Position numbers and translations under genes: made by a program. This document shows positions 1-13,898 of a stretch of 64,000 nucleotides of DNA, piece by piece. The stretch's first letter is position 1. Each line of letters starts with the position of its first letter. This DNA comes from Megaustenia siamemsis (Eukaryota > Mollusca > Gastropoda > Stylommatophora > Ariophantidae), in assembly GCA_032433765.1 (NCBI GenBank), contig JAVIAB010000160.1, positions 37,346,280 to 37,410,279 on the forward strand. The letters are read 5' to 3'. The notes under the pieces were generated by a model. The model made no database searches. It saw only the letters and a list, made by a program, of their open reading frames with translations, and was not told where the DNA came from.

Positions 1-247
1 TGTATTAGGTAAAGAAGCTGTTCACGCGATGAAGTTGTGTTTACAGCATGTGTTCAAAATATCCAGCACAGGCCTCAAGATATTCTGAGACTTGTCTCTT
101 ACTATTTTCGAAAACCTTCTGGATCTATATATCTATCTTTCGTTCGCCTGAAGTATTGTCTATAACTGCAATGTCGTTTCTTGTATAAATGTTACCGTCT
201 TTTCTCATTCTTACAGTGGTGCATATAGTCTTGTCGGTAGTGTTGTA

Positions 248-889
248 TTAATGGTATAAGTGGACTTTCCTCAGTCTACCATATTCAGTGCATTCTTGAA
301 ATATGTGTTCCGCTGTCTGGGGCGCCTGTCCACATGCACATGTAGTGGAGGTACCGATATTGTATTTTGTAGACACGTGACTGTGGAGTCAGTCATTTGT
401 GTCCTGTTCTAATGCTCATAATGATAAATTATTCCCATCTATTCATGTAATGAAATACATCCTGATTTGGAGCATTTGTTCTTCTCATTGATTTGATTAG
501 CTGTATCTTATGATGGTATGCAACCGGCGCATCTGGTTGTGTGCCTGTTGCACCTTTTTATGAAAGCTGATCTGCTTTCTAGTTTCCTGGTATTCCATAG
601 TGAGATGGGATCCACTGCAGGGCAATCCTATGGTGTTTGTAGAGTTCAGTCAATAAAGTTTGCAGATGTAGCAACTTTCTGGATTGCAGTGCCTGGAGTA
701 CTGATCTTGTATCTGTCAAAATCTCCACAGGCTGTGTGCTAAGATTACTGTTCAACAGTTTTTCTATTGCCAACTTTATTGCTTGCATTTTTGCATCGTA
801 ATTGTGATAATATTTCCCTGTTACTATCTTTTCCATATCCTTAGTGTTATTTTTTGGGTACTCTATGTAGACCCCTGCTCCACCTTTCT
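248..889 (-). pseudogene. LINE ORF2 C-terminus with RNase H domain, unit 1
   Basis: Reading the minus strand from about 889, the frame gives GGAGVYIEYPKNN, then the RNase H core with the acidic helix (YDAKMQAIKLAIEKL) and the LTDTRSVLQAL strand, then IPSHYGIPGN. A stop codon follows at the place where related RNase H domains have GNE/DxADxLA. Downstream the homology resumes, with a Cys-rich tail CACGQAPQTAEHIFQEC and a final stop near 248. This order (RNase H, then a CxCG...QTAEH...C tail) is typical of I/Nimb/Jockey-type LINE ORF2 ends. The catalytic DGS of RNase H is missing because the element is truncated just before it. The short plus-strand frame opposite (518-742) is an antisense shadow. 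Non-functional; clade assignment is by pattern only. Confidence 0.85.
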
Positions 890-1002
890 TTTCTATATAT
901 TGATCATGTCACCGCACAGAGACATTATAAACACCCTATATAACACTTGTTACTACAAGTTTAATAAACTATTCAGAACTTGATTCTCAATTAAAAAAAA
1001 AA

Positions 1003-1378
1003 AAAAAGAATGACTATCTCTCTATTTTAATGCTTGAGATATAATTGTCTATCGCTATTTTCATAACAGGATTTTAAGCTGCTTTCATTTCCATATTAGC
1101 ATTATTATCTGTTTCTTTCTTAATAGTAGGACTTTTAAATGCATCTCTTTTCACACTTAGATTTTAAACTGCTTTTATCTTCATGCTAGTATTTTAAATT
1201 GTCTCTCTGGTCATTCTAGCATTTTCATAAGGTTAACTTTTGATGCTAGAAATATAAACTCTCTCAACTCTCTTAACTCCTACCTTTTAATCTCTATCTA
1301 TTAATGCTAGTAATTTAAAATGCCTCTCTCTCTCATTCTCTTTCTTTTATATATATCTTAATGTTTAATATATATAAC

Positions 1379-1409
<31 letters not shown>

Positions 1410-1554
1410 TAATGTTAGTCTTTTAAACTGCCACTCTCTCTCTCCAGTGACACGAATTATGTTCAATTGTCTATCTCCAACTCCTCTCCCTTTTTCTACT
1501 ACAATTTTGAAATTTAAACTGCATAGTATATTAATAGTTAAAAAAAAATCTATC

Positions 1555-1606
<52 letters not shown>

Positions 1607-1610
1607 ACAT
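1003..1610. repeat. Degenerate minisatellite with CT tracts (unit 1 example)
   Basis: About ten imperfect copies of a 35-50 bp motif resembling TTAATGCTAGTATTTTAAACT followed by GCATCTCTCTC can be read here (for example near 1075, 1130, 1165, 1190, 1250, 1305, 1410). The two long CT microsatellites sit at the CT-rich end of motif copies, so they look like expansions of that end. The same block is present in all units and in decayed form in units 9 and 10. Frames reading ERERER or SLSLSL here are microsatellite artefacts. Confidence 0.8.
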
Positions 1611-2313
1611 TATCTCTTCTAGACTCTACATTGAAGTGATGAGACGGCCTCAGCTAATTTTTGTAATTTAACTTATTTGGATCTGTGATCTATAAAAATG
1701 TTTAGAAACTTTAAACACTTGATTATTTGCTAACAAATATAGTAATTCATTGAAGAATATATATTTAAATGTTGCATAATATTTACAGGCATGGTTCGTT
1801 CTAACATATCAAAATTAAATGCAAAAAAGTGTTCTATCGTTGAATTGTTAATGAAAATGTTAATATTAACTTATATTCTTAAAAAATTAAAAGTGTTCGT
1901 GATTTAATTAAAAGGGAAGTAACTCCAGTTATATTAATAGTTAAGAATTCTTTATACGTCGATATATTGTAATTGTAAATTGTCAAAACATTTCTTTATA
2001 TGCATATTGTTTCACCAAAAATAATGTTATCATAAAATATGCAAGATTTATGAAAATTTCTATAATAAATTGCAAACCCTAAAGTATCAAATTAAAAGAA
2101 AAGTACCTTTGCTTAATTTGTGGTTGCAAATATTAATTATTTATAATTTCTCTCAAAAATTAAAAGTTCTCTTCCTTAGCTCACAGAAAGGTCAACTTCT
2201 GTCTTAAATAAGAAAACGAGGCTGTATTAAGTACGGTGCAGTGAACATATTTTTGAAATTACGTGAAATTGTATATTAAATTTGTGTCTAGATACTACTG
2301 CTGTTGGCTGGTT

Positions 2314-3864
2314 TGTATTAGGTAAAGAAGCTGTTCACGCGATGAAGTTGTGTTTACAGCATGTGTTCAAAATATCCAGCACAGGCCTCAAGATATTCTG
2401 AGACTTGTCTCTTACTATTTTCGAAAACCTTCTGGATCTATATATCTATCTTTCGTTCGCCTGAAGTATTGTCTATAACTGCAATGTCGTTTCTTGTATA
2501 AATGTTACCGTCTTTTCTCATTCTTACAGTGGTGCATATAGTCTTGTCGGTAGTGTTGTATTAATGGTATAAGTGGACTTTCCTCAGTCTACCATATTCA
2601 GTGCATTCTTGAAATATGTGTTCCGCTGTCTGGGGCGCCTGTCCACATGCACATGTAGTGGAGGTACCGATATTGTATTTTGTAGACACGTGACTGTGGA
2701 GTCAGTCATTTGTGTCCTGTTCTAATGCTCATAATGATAAATTATTCCCATCTATTCATGTAATGAAATACATCCTGATTTGGAGCATTTGTTCTTCTCA
2801 TTGATTTGATTAGCTGTATCTTATGATGGTATGCAACCGGCGCATCTGGTTGTGTGCCTGTTGCACCTTTTTATGAAAGCTGATCTGCTTTCTAGTTTCC
2901 TGGTATTCCATAGTGAGATGGGATCCACTGCAGGGCAATCCTATGGTGTTTGTAGAGTTCAGTCAATAAAGTTTGCAGATGTAGCAACTTTCTGGATTGC
3001 AGTGCCTGGAGTACTGATCTTGTATCTGTCAAAATCTCCACAGGCTGTGTGCTAAGATTACTGTTCAACAGTTTTTCTATTGCCAACTTTATTGCTTGCA
3101 TTTTTGCATCGTAATTGTGATAATATTTCCCTGTTACTATCTTTTCCATATCCTAGTGTTATTTTTTGGGTACTCTATGTAGACCCCTGCTCCACCTTTC
3201 TTTTCTATATATTGATCATGTCACCGCACATAGACATTATAAACACCCTATATAACACTTGTTACTACAAGTTTAATAAACTATTCAGAACTTGATTCTC
3301 AATTAAAAAATAAAAAAAAGAATGACTATCTCTCTATTTTAATGCTTGAGATATAATTGTCTATCGCTATTTTCATAACAGGATTTTAAGCTGCTTTCAT
3401 TTCCATATTAGCATTATTATCTGTTTCTTTCTTAATAGTAGGACTTTTAAATGCATCTCTTTTCACACTTAGATTTTAAACTGCTTTTATCTTCATGCTA
3501 GTATTTTAAATTGTCTCTCTGGTCATTCTAGCATTTTCATAAGGTTAACTTTTGATGCTAGAAATATAAACTCTCTCAACTCTCTTAACTCCTACCTTTT
3601 AATCTCTATCTATTAATGCTAGTAATTTAAAATGCCTCTCTCTCTCATTCTCTTTCTTTTATATATATCTTAATGTTTAATATATATAACTGCATCTCTC
3701 TCTCTCTCTCTCTCTCTCTTAATGTTAGTCTTTTAAACTGCCACTCTCTCTCTCCAGTGACACGAATTATGTTCAATTGTCTATCTCCAACTCCTCTCCC
3801 TTTTTCTACTACAATTTTGAAATTTAAACTGCATAGTATATTAATAGTTTAAAAAAAATCTATT

Positions 3865-3922
<58 letters not shown>

Positions 3923-4629
3923 ACATTATCTCTTCTAGACTCTACATTGAAGTGATGAGACGGCCTCAGCTAATTTTTGTAATTTAACTTATTTGGATCT
4001 GTGATCTATAAAAATGTTTAGAAACTTTAAACACTTGATTATTTGCTAACAAATATAGTAATTCATTGAAGAATATATATTTAAATGTTGCATAATATTT
4101 ACAGGCATGGTTCGTTCTAACATATCAAAATTAAATGCAAAAAAGTGTTCTATCGTTGAATTGTTAATGAAAATGTTAATATTAACTTATATTCTTAAAA
4201 AATTAAAAGTGTTCGTGATTTAATTAAAAGGGAAGTAACTCCAGTTATATTAATAGTTAAGAATTCTTTATACGTCGATATATTGTAATTGTAAATTGTC
4301 AAAACATTTCTTTATATGCATATTGTTTCACCAAAAATAATGTTATCATAAAATATGCAAGATTTATGAAAATTTCTATAATAAATTGCAAACCCTAAAG
4401 TATCAAATTAAAAGAAAAGTACCTTTGCTTAATTTGTGGTTGCAAATATTAATTATTTATAATTTCTCTCAAAAATTAAAAGTTCTCTTCCTTAGCTCAC
4501 AGAAAGGTCAACTTCTGTCTTAAATAAGAAAACGAGGCTGTATTAAGTACGGTGCAGTGAACATATTTTTGAAATTACGTGAAATTGTATATTAAATTTG
4601 TGTCTAGATACTACTGCTGTTGGCTGGTT
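2314..4629. repeat. Satellite unit 2
   Basis: 2316 bp. Differs from unit 1 in the A-run (interrupted by a t near 3311), in CT-tract length, and by loss of one base near 3152 (atatcctag for atatccttag). Confidence 0.93.
2561..3201 (-). pseudogene. LINE RNase H tail, unit 2
   Basis: Same relic as in unit 1, with the same premature stop after HYGIPGN. The single-base deletion just upstream of the MEKIVTG segment shifts the entry into the RNase H frame. Confidence 0.83.
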
Positions 4630-6007
4630 TGTATTAGGTAAAGAAGCTGTTCACGCGATGAAGTTGTGTTTACAGCATGTGTTCAAAATATCCAGCACAG
4701 GCCTCAAGATATTCTGAGACTTGTCTCTTACTATTTTCGAAAACCTTCTGGATCTATATATCTATCTTTCGTTCGCCTGAAGTATTGTCTATAACTGCAA
4801 TGTCGTTTCTTGTATAAATGTTACCGTCTTTTCTCATTCTTACAGTGGTGCATATAGTCTTGTCGGTAGTGTTGTATTAATGGTATAAGTGGACTTTCCT
4901 CAGTCTACCATATTCAGTGCATTCTTGAAATATGTGTTCCGCTGTCTGGGGCGCCTGTCCACATGCACATGTAGTGGAGGTACCGATATTGTATTTTGTA
5001 GACACGTGACTGTGGAGTCAGTCATTTGTGTCCTGTTCTAATGCTCATAATGATAAATTATTCCCATCTATTCATGTAATGAAATACATCCTGATTTGGA
5101 GCATTTGTTCTTCTCATTGATTTGATTAGCTGTATCTTATGATGGTATGCAACCGGCGCATCTGGTTGTGTGCCTGTTGCACCTTTTTATGAAAGCTGAT
5201 CTGCTTTCTAGTTTCCTGGTATTCCATAGTGAGATGGGATCCACTGCAGGGCAATCCTATGGTGTTTGTAGAGTTCAGTCAATAAAGTTTGCAGATGTAG
5301 CAACTTTCTGGATTGCAGTGCCTGGAGTACTGATCTTGTATCTGTCAAAATCTCCACAGGCTGTGTGCTAAGATTACTGTTCAACAGTTTTTCTATTGCC
5401 AACTTTATTGCTTGCATTTTTGCATCGTAATTGTGATAATATTTCCCTGTTACTATCTTTTCCATATCCTTAGTGTTATTTTTTGGGTACTCTATGTAGA
5501 CCCCTGCTCCACCTTTCTTTTCTATATATTGATCATGTCACCGCACATAGACATTATAAACACCCTATATAACACTTGTTACTACAAGTTTAATAAACTA
5601 TTCAGAACTTGATTCTCAATTAAAAAATAAAAAAAAGAATGACTATCTCTCTATTTTAATGCTTGAGATATAATTGTCTATCGCTATTTTCATAACAGGA
5701 TTTTAAGCTGCTTTCATTTCCATATTAGCATTATTATCTGTTTCTTTCTTAATAGTAGGACTTTTAAATGCATCTCTTTTCACACTTAGATTTTAAACTG
5801 CTTTTATCTTCATGCTAGTATTTTAAATTGTCTCTCTGGTCATTCTAGCATTTTCATAAGGTTAACTTTTGATGCTAGAAATATAAACTCTCTCAACTCT
5901 CTTAACTCCTACCTTTTAATCTCTATCTATTAATGCTAGTAATTTAAAATGCCTCTCTCTCTCATTCTCTTTCTTTTATATATATCTTAATGTTTAATAT
6001 ATATAAC

Positions 6008-6049
<42 letters not shown>

Positions 6050-6192
6050 TGTTAGTCTTTTAAACTGCCACTCTCTCTCTCCAGTGACACGAATTATGTT
6101 CAATTGTCTATCTCCAACTCCTCTCCCTTTTTCTACTACAATTTTGAAATTTAAACTGCATAGTATATTAATAGTTTAAAAAAAAATCTATT

Positions 6193-6250
<58 letters not shown>

Positions 6251-6958
6251 ACATTATCTCTTCTAGACTCTACATTGAAGTGATGAGACGGCCTCAGCTA
6301 ATTTTTGTAATTTAACTTATTTGGATCTGTGATCTATAAAAATGTTTAGAAACTTTAAACACTTGATTATTTGCTAACAAATATAGTAATTCATTGAAGA
6401 ATATATATTTAAATGTTGCATAATATTTACAGGCATGGTTCGTTCTAACATATCAAAATTAAATGCAAAAAAGTGTTCTATCGTTGAATTGTTAATGAAA
6501 ATGTTAATATTAACTTATATTCTTAAAAAATTAAAAGTGTTCGTGATTTAATTAAAAGGGAAGTAACTCCAGTTATATTAATAGTTAAGAATTCTTTATA
6601 CGTCGATATATTGTAATTGTAAATTGTCAAAACATTTCTTTATATGCATATTGTTTCACCAAAAATAATGTTATCATAAAATATGCAAGATTTATGAAAA
6701 TTTCTATAATAAATTGCAAACCCTAAAGTATCAAATTAAAAGAAAAGTACCTTTGCTTAATTTGTGGTTGCAAATATTAATTATTTATAATTTCTCACAA
6801 AAATTAAAAGTTCTCTTCCTTAGCTCACAGAAAGGTCAACTTCTGTCTTAAATAAGAAAACGAGGCTGTATTAAGTACGGTGCAATGAACATATTTTTGA
6901 AATTACGTGAAATTGTATATTAAATTTGTGTCTAGATACTACTGCTGTTGGCTGGTTT
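4630..6958. repeat. Satellite unit 3
   Basis: 2329 bp; longer than units 1-2 almost entirely because both CT tracts (about 6012-6047 and 6197-6249) are longer. Also carries tctcacaaa near 6795, shared with unit 4. Confidence 0.93.
4877..5519 (-). pseudogene. LINE RNase H tail, unit 3
   Basis: Protein-level sequence identical to the unit 1 relic over the MEKIVTG to IPGN segment (5208-5465), including the stop that follows. Confidence 0.83.
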
Positions 6959-8334
6959 GTATTAGGTAAAGAAGCTGTTCACGCGATGAAGTTGTGTTTA
7001 CAGCATGTGTTCAAAATATCCAGCACAGGCCTCAAGATATTCTGAGACTTGTCTCTTACTATTTTCGAAAACCTTCTGGATCTATATATCTATCTTTCGT
7101 TCGCCTGAAGTATTGTCTATAACTGCAATGTCGTTTCTTGTATAAATGTTACCGTCTTTTCTCATTCTTACAGTGGTGCATATAGTCTTGTCGGTAGTGT
7201 TGTATTAATGGTATAAGTGGACTTTCCTCAGTCTACCATATTCAGTGCATTCTTGAAATATGTGTTCCGCTGTCTGGGGCGCCTGTCCACATGCACATGT
7301 AGTGGAGGTACCGATATTGTATTTTGTAGACACGTGACTGTGGAGTCAGTCATTTGTGTCCTGTTCTAATGCTCATAATGATAAATTATTCCCATCTATT
7401 CATGTAATGAAATACATCCTGATTTGGAGCATTTGTTCTTCTCATTGATTTGATTAGCTGTATCTTATGATGGTATGCAACCGGCGCATCTGGTTGTGTG
7501 CCTGTTGCACCTTTTTATGAAAGCTGATCTGCTTTCTAGTTTCCTGGTATTCCATAGTGAGATGGGATCCACTGCAGGGCAATCCTATGGTGTTTGTAGA
7601 GTTCAGTCAATAAAGTTTGCAGATGTAGCAACTTTCTGGATTGCAGTGCCTGGAGTACTGATCTTGTATCTGTCAAAATCTCCACAGGCTGTGTGCTAAG
7701 ATTACTGTTCAACAGTTTTTCTATTGCCAACTTTATTGCTTGCATTTTTGCATCGTAATTGTGATAATATTTCCCTGTTACTATCTTTTCCATATCCTTA
7801 GTGTTATTTTTTGGGTACTCTATGTAGACCCCTGCTCCACCTTTCTTTTCTATATATTGATCATGTCACCGCACATAGACATTATAAACACCCTATATAA
7901 CACTTGTTACTACAAGTTTAATAAACTATTCAGAACTTGATTCTCAATTAAAAAATAAAAAAAGAATGACTATCTCTCTATTTTAATGCTTGAGATATAA
8001 TTGTCTATCGCTATTTTCATAACAGGATTTTAAGCTGCTTTCATTTCCATATTAGCATTATTATCTGTTTCTTTCTTAATAGTAGGACTTTTAAATGCAT
8101 CTCTTTTCACACTTAGATTTTAAACTGCTTTTATCTTCATGCTAGTATTTTAAATTGTCTCTCTGGTCATTCTAGCATTTTCATAAGGTTAACTTTTGAT
8201 GCTAGAAATATAAACTCTCTCAACTCTCTTAACTCCTACCTTTTAATCTCTATCTATTAATGCTAGTAATTTAAAATGCCTCTCTCTCTCATTCTCTTTC
8301 TTTTATATATATCTTAATGTTTAATATATATAAC

Positions 8335-8382
<48 letters not shown>

Positions 8383-8524
8383 TGTTAGTCTTTTAAACTG
8401 CCACTCTCTCTCTCCAGTGACACGAATTATGTTCAATTGTCTATCTCCAACTCCTCTCCCTTTTTCTACTACAATTTTGAAATTTAAACTGCATAGTATA
8501 TTAATAGTTTAAAAAAAATCTATT

Positions 8525-8580
<56 letters not shown>

Positions 8581-9288
8581 ACATTATCTCTTCTAGACTC
8601 TACATTGAAGTGATGAGACGGCCTCAGCTAATTTTTGTAATTTAACTTATTTGGATCTGTGATCTATAAAAATGTTTAGAAACTTTAAACACTTGATTAT
8701 TTGCTAACAAATATAGTAATTCATTGAAGAATATATATTTAAATGTTGCATAATATTTACAGGCATGGTTCGTTCTAACATATCAAAATTAAATGCAAAA
8801 AAGTGTTCTATCGTTGAATTGTTAATGAAAATGTTAATATTAACTTATATTCTTAAAAAATTAAAAGTGTTCGTGATTTAATTAAAAGGGAAGTAACTCC
8901 AGTTATATTAATAGTTAAGAATTCTTTATACGTCGATATATTGTAATTGTAAATTGTCAAAACATTTCTTTATATGCATATTGTTTCACCAAAAATAATG
9001 TTATCATAAAATATGCAAGATTTATGAAAATTTCTATAATAAATTGCAAACCCTAAAGTATCAAATTAAAAGAAAAGTACCTTTGCTTAATTTGTGGTTG
9101 CAAATATTAATTATTTATAATTTCTCACAAAAATTAAAAGTTCTCTTCCTTAGCTCACAGAAAGGTCAACTTCTGTCTTAAATAAGAAAACGAGGCTGTA
9201 TTAAGTACGGTGCAATGAACATATTTTTGAAATTACGTGAAATTGTATATTAAATTTGTGTCTAGATACTACTGCTGTTGGCTGGTTT
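6959..9288. repeat. Satellite unit 4
   Basis: 2330 bp, the longest homogenised unit. Its first CT tract (about 8339-8380) is the longest first tract in the array. Shares gtgcaatgaac with unit 3, where units 1 and 2 have gtgcagtgaac, so units 3 and 4 form a sub-family. Confidence 0.93.
7206..7847 (-). pseudogene. LINE RNase H tail, unit 4
   Basis: Same relic and same stop; segment MEKIVTG to IPGN at 7536-7793 is identical in sequence to units 1 and 3. Confidence 0.83.
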
Positions 9289-11603
9289 GTATTAGGTAAA
9301 GAAGCTGTTCACGCGATGAAGTTGTGTTTACAGCATGTGTTCAAAATATCCAGCACAGGCCTCAAGATATTCTGAGACTTGTCTCTTACTATTTTCGAAA
9401 ACCTTCTGGATCTATATATCTATCTTTCGTTCGCCTGAAGTATTGTCTATAACTGCAATGTCGTTTCTTGTATAAATGTTACCGTCTTTTCTCATTCTTA
9501 CAGTGGTGCATATAGTCTTGTCGGTAGTGTTGTATTAATGGTATAAGTGGACTTTCCTCAGTCTACCATATTCAGTGCATTCTTGAAATATGTGTTCCGC
9601 TGTCTGGGGCGCCTGTCCACATGCACATGTAGTGGAGGTACCGATATTGTATTTTGTAGACACGTGACTGTGGAGTCAGTCATTTGTGTCCTGTTCTAAT
9701 GCTCATAATGATAAATTATTCCCATCTATTCATGTAATGAAATACATCCTGATTTGGAGCATTTGTTCTTCTCATTGATTTGATTAGCTGTATCTTATGA
9801 TGGTATGCAACCGGCGCATCTGGTTGTGTGCCTGTTGCACCTTTTTATGAAAGCTGATCTGCTTTCTAGTTTCCTGGTATTCCATAGTGAGATGGGATCC
9901 ACTGCAGGGCAATCCTATGGTGTTTGTAGAGTTCAGTCAATAAAGTTTGCAGATGTAGCAACTTTCTGGATTGCAGTGCCTGGAGTACTGATCTTGTATC
10001 TGTCAAAATCTCCACAGGCTGTGTGCTAAGATTACTGTTCAACAGTTTTTCTATTGCCAACTTTATTGCTTGCATTTTTGCATCGTAATTGTGATAATAT
10101 TTCCCTGTTACTATCTTTTCCATATCCTTAGTGTTATTTTTTGGGTACTCTATGTAGACCCCTGCTCCACCTTTCTTTTCTATATATTGATCATGTCACC
10201 GCACATAGACATTATAAACACCCTATATAACACTTGTTACTACAAGTTTAATAAACTATTCAGAACTTGATTCTCAATTAAAAAATAAAAAAAAGAATGA
10301 CTATCTCTCTATTTTAATGCTTGAGATATAATTGTCTATCGCTATTTTCATAACAGGATTTTAAGCTGCTTTCATTTCCATATTAGCATTATTATCTGTT
10401 TCTTTCTTAATAGTAGGACTTTTAAATGCATCTCTTTTCACACTTAGATTTTAAACTGCTTTTATCTTCATGCTAGTATTTTAAATTGTCTCTCTGGTCA
10501 TTCTAGCATTTTCATAAGGTTAACTTTTGATGCTAGAAATATAAACTCTCTCAACTCTCTTAACTCCTACCTTTTAATCTCTATCTATTAATGCTAGTAA
10601 TTTAAAATGCCTCTCTCTCTCATTCTCTTTCTTTTATATATATCTTAATGTTTAATATATATAACTGCATCTCTCTCTCTCTCTCTCTTAATGTTAGTGT
10701 TTTAAACTGCCACTCTCTCTCTCCAGTGACACGAATTATGTTCAATTGTCTATCTCCAACTCCTCTCCCTTTTTCTACTACAATTTTGAAAATTAAACTG
10801 CATAGTATATTAATAGTTTTTAAAAAATCTATTTATCTGTCTCTCTCTGTCTCTCTCTCTCTCTCTCTCTCACTGTCTCTCTCTCTCTCTCTCTCTCTAA
10901 CATTATCTCTTCTAGACTCTACATTGAAGTGATGAGACGGCCTCAGCTAATTTTTGTAATTTAACTTATTTGGATCTGTGATCTATAAAAATGTTTAGAA
11001 ACTTTAAACACTTGATTATCTGCTAACAAATATAGTAATTCATTGAAGAATATATATTTAAATGTTGCATAATATTTACAGGCATGGTTCGTTCTAACAT
11101 ATCAAAATTAAATGCAAAAAAGTGTTCTATCGTTGAATTGTTAATGAAAATGTTAATATTAACTTATATTCTTAAAAAATTAAGTGTTCGTGATTTAATT
11201 AAAAGGGAAGTAACTCCAGTTATATTAATAGTTAAGAATTCTTTATACGTCGATATATTGTAATTGTAAATTGTCAAAACTTTCTTTATATGCATATTGT
11301 TTCACCAAAAATAATGTTATCATAAAATATGCAAGATTTATGAAAATTTCTATAATAAATTGCAAACCCTAAAGTATCAAATTAAAAGAAAAGTACCTTT
11401 GCTTAATTTGTGGTTGCAAATATTAATTATTTATAATTTCTCTCAAAAATTAAAAGTTCTCTTCCTTAGCTCACAGAAAGGTCAACTTCTGTCTTAAATA
11501 AGAAAACGAGGCTGTATTAAGTACGGTGCAGTGAACATATTTTTGAAATTACGTGAAATTGTATATCAAATTTGTGTCTAGATACTACTGCTGTTGGCTG
11601 GCT
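9289..11603. repeat. Satellite unit 5
   Basis: 2315 bp. The CT tracts are interrupted (ctgtctctct and cactgtctc near 10840-10880), so tract purity starts to fall here. A short SLSLSL-type reading frame (10648-10932) is only this microsatellite translated. Confidence 0.92.
9536..10177 (-). pseudogene. LINE RNase H tail, unit 5
   Basis: Same relic and same stop; segment MEKIVTG to IPGN at 9866-10123 unchanged. Confidence 0.83.
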
Positions 11604-13898
11604 TGAATTAGGTAAAGAAGCTGTTCACGCGATGAAGTTGTGTTTACAGCATGTGTTCAAAATATCCAGCACAGGCCTCAAGATATTCTGAGACTTGTCT
11701 CTTACTATTTTCGAAAACCTTCTGGATCTATATATCTATCTTTCGTTCGCCTGAAGTATTTTCTATAACTGCAATGGCGTTTCATGTATAAATGTTACCG
11801 TCTTTTCTCATTCTTACAGTGGTGCATATAGTCTTGTCGGTAGTGTTGTATTAATGGTATAAGTGGACTTTCCTCAGTCTACCATATTCAGTGCATTCTT
11901 GAAATATGTGTTCCGCTGTCTGGGGCGCCTGTCCACATGCACATGTAGTGGAGGTACCGATATTGTATTTTGTAGACACGTGACTGTGGAGTCAGTCATT
12001 TGTGTCCTGTTCTAATGCTCATAATGATAAATTATTCCCATCTATTCATGTAATGAAATACATCCTGATTTGGAGCATTTGTTCTTCTCATTGATTTGAT
12101 TAGCTGTATCTTATGATGGTATGCAACCGGCGCATCTGGTTGTGTGCCTGTTGCACCTTTTTATGAAAGCTGATCTGCTTTCTAGTTTCCTGGTATTCCA
12201 TAGTGAGATGGGATCCACTGCAGGGCAATCCTATGGTGTTTGTAGAGTTCAGTCAATAAAGTTTGCAGATGTAGCAACTTTCTGGATTGCAGTGCCTGGA
12301 GTACTGATCTTGTATCTGTCAAAATCTCCACAGGCTGTGTGCTAAGATTACTGTTCAACAGTTTTTCTATTGCCAACTTTATTGCTTGCATTTTTGCATC
12401 GTAATTGTGATAATATTTCCTGTTACTATCTTTTCCATATCCCTAGTGTTATTTTTTGGGTACTCTATGTAGACCCCTGCTCCACCTTTCTTTTCTATAT
12501 ATTGATCATGTCACCGCACATAGACATTATAAACACCCTATATAACACTTGTTACTACAAGTTTAATAAACTATTCAGAACTTGATTCTCAATTAAAAAA
12601 TAAAAAAAAGAATGACTATCTCTCTATTTTAATGCTTGAGATATAATTGTCTATCGCTATTTTCATAACAGGATTTTAAGCTGCTTTCATTTCCATATTA
12701 GCATTATTATCTGTTTTTTTCTTAATAGTAGGACTTTTAAATGTATCTCTTTTCATACTTAGATTTTAAACTGTTTTTATCTTCATGCTAGTATTTTAAA
12801 TTGTCTCTCTGGCCATTCTAGCATTTTCATAAGGTTAACTTTTGATGCTAGAAATATAAACTCTCTCAACTCTCTTAACTCCTACCTTTTAATCTCTATC
12901 TATTAATGCTAGTAATTTAAAATGCATCTCTCTCTCATTCTCTTTCTTTTATATATATCTTAATGTTTAATATATATAACTGCATCTCTCTCTCTCTCTC
13001 TTAATGTTAGTCTTTTAAACTGCCACTCTCTCTCTCTCCAGTGACACGAATTATGTTCAATTGTCTATCTCCAACTCCTCTCCCTTTTTCTACTACAATT
13101 TTGAAATTTAAACTGCATAGTATATTAATAGTTTAAAAAAAAATCTATTTCTCTGTCTCTCTCTGTCTCTCTCTCACTCTCTCTCTCTCTCTCTAACATT
13201 ATCTCTTCTAGACTCTACATTGAAGTGATGAGACGGCCTCAGCTAATTTTTGTAATTTAACTTATTTGGATCTGTGATCTATAAAAATGTTTAGAAACTT
13301 TAAACACTTGATTATCTGCTAACAAATATAGTAATTCATTGAAGAATATATATTTAAATGTTGCATAATATTTACAGGCATGGTTCGTTCTAACATATCA
13401 AAATTAAATGCAAAAAAGTGTTCTATCGTTGAATTGTTAATGAAAATGTTAATATTAACTTATATTCTTAAAAAATTAAGTGTTCGTGATTTAATTAAAG
13501 GGAAGTAACTCCAGTTATATTAATAGTTAAGAATTCTTTATACGTCGATATATTGTAATTGTAAATTGTCAAAACTTTTCTTTATATGCATATTGTTTCA
13601 CCAAAAATAATGTTATCATAAAATATGCAAGATTTATGAAAATTTCTATAATAAATTGCAAACCCTAAAGTATCAAATTAAAAGAAAAGTACCTTTGCTT
13701 AATTTGTGGTTGCAAATATTAATTATTTATAATTTCTCTCAAAAATTAAAAGTTCTCTTCCTTAGCTCACAGAAAGGTCAACTTCTGTCTTAAATAAAAA
13801 ACGAGGCTGTATTAAGTACGGTGCAGTGAACATATTTTTGAAATTACGTGAAATTGTATATCAAATTTGTGTCTAGATACTACTGCTGTTGGCTGGCT
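11604..13898. repeat. Satellite unit 6
   Basis: 2295 bp. Begins tgaattagg instead of tgtattagg, has much shorter CT tracts, and shares substitutions with unit 7 (for example ctgtttttttctt near 12715), so units 6 and 7 form a second sub-family. Confidence 0.92.
11851..12491 (-). pseudogene. LINE RNase H tail, unit 6
   Basis: A one-base deletion (tttcctg for tttccctg near 12420) breaks the frame ahead of MQAIKLAIEKL; the rest, with the shared stop, is as in unit 1. Confidence 0.82.

Larger units (their letters stand above)
1..2313. repeat. Satellite unit 1
   Basis: Complete 2313-bp monomer when phased on tgtattagg; true monomer ends are arbitrary. Order on the plus strand: LINE tail (minus-coded, to about 889), a junction to AT-rich DNA, an A-run at 992-1007, the degenerate minisatellite with CT tracts at 1383-1410 and 1555-1605, then AT-rich filler to 2313. 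Confidence 0.93.

Noticed and set aside
518..742. 74-residue plus-strand frame conserved in all eight satellite units.
   Set aside because: It lies opposite the RNase H relic; its conservation reflects satellite homogenisation, not selection on a protein.
1365..1671. ERERER and SLSLSL reading frames.
   Set aside because: Translations of CT/GA microsatellites.
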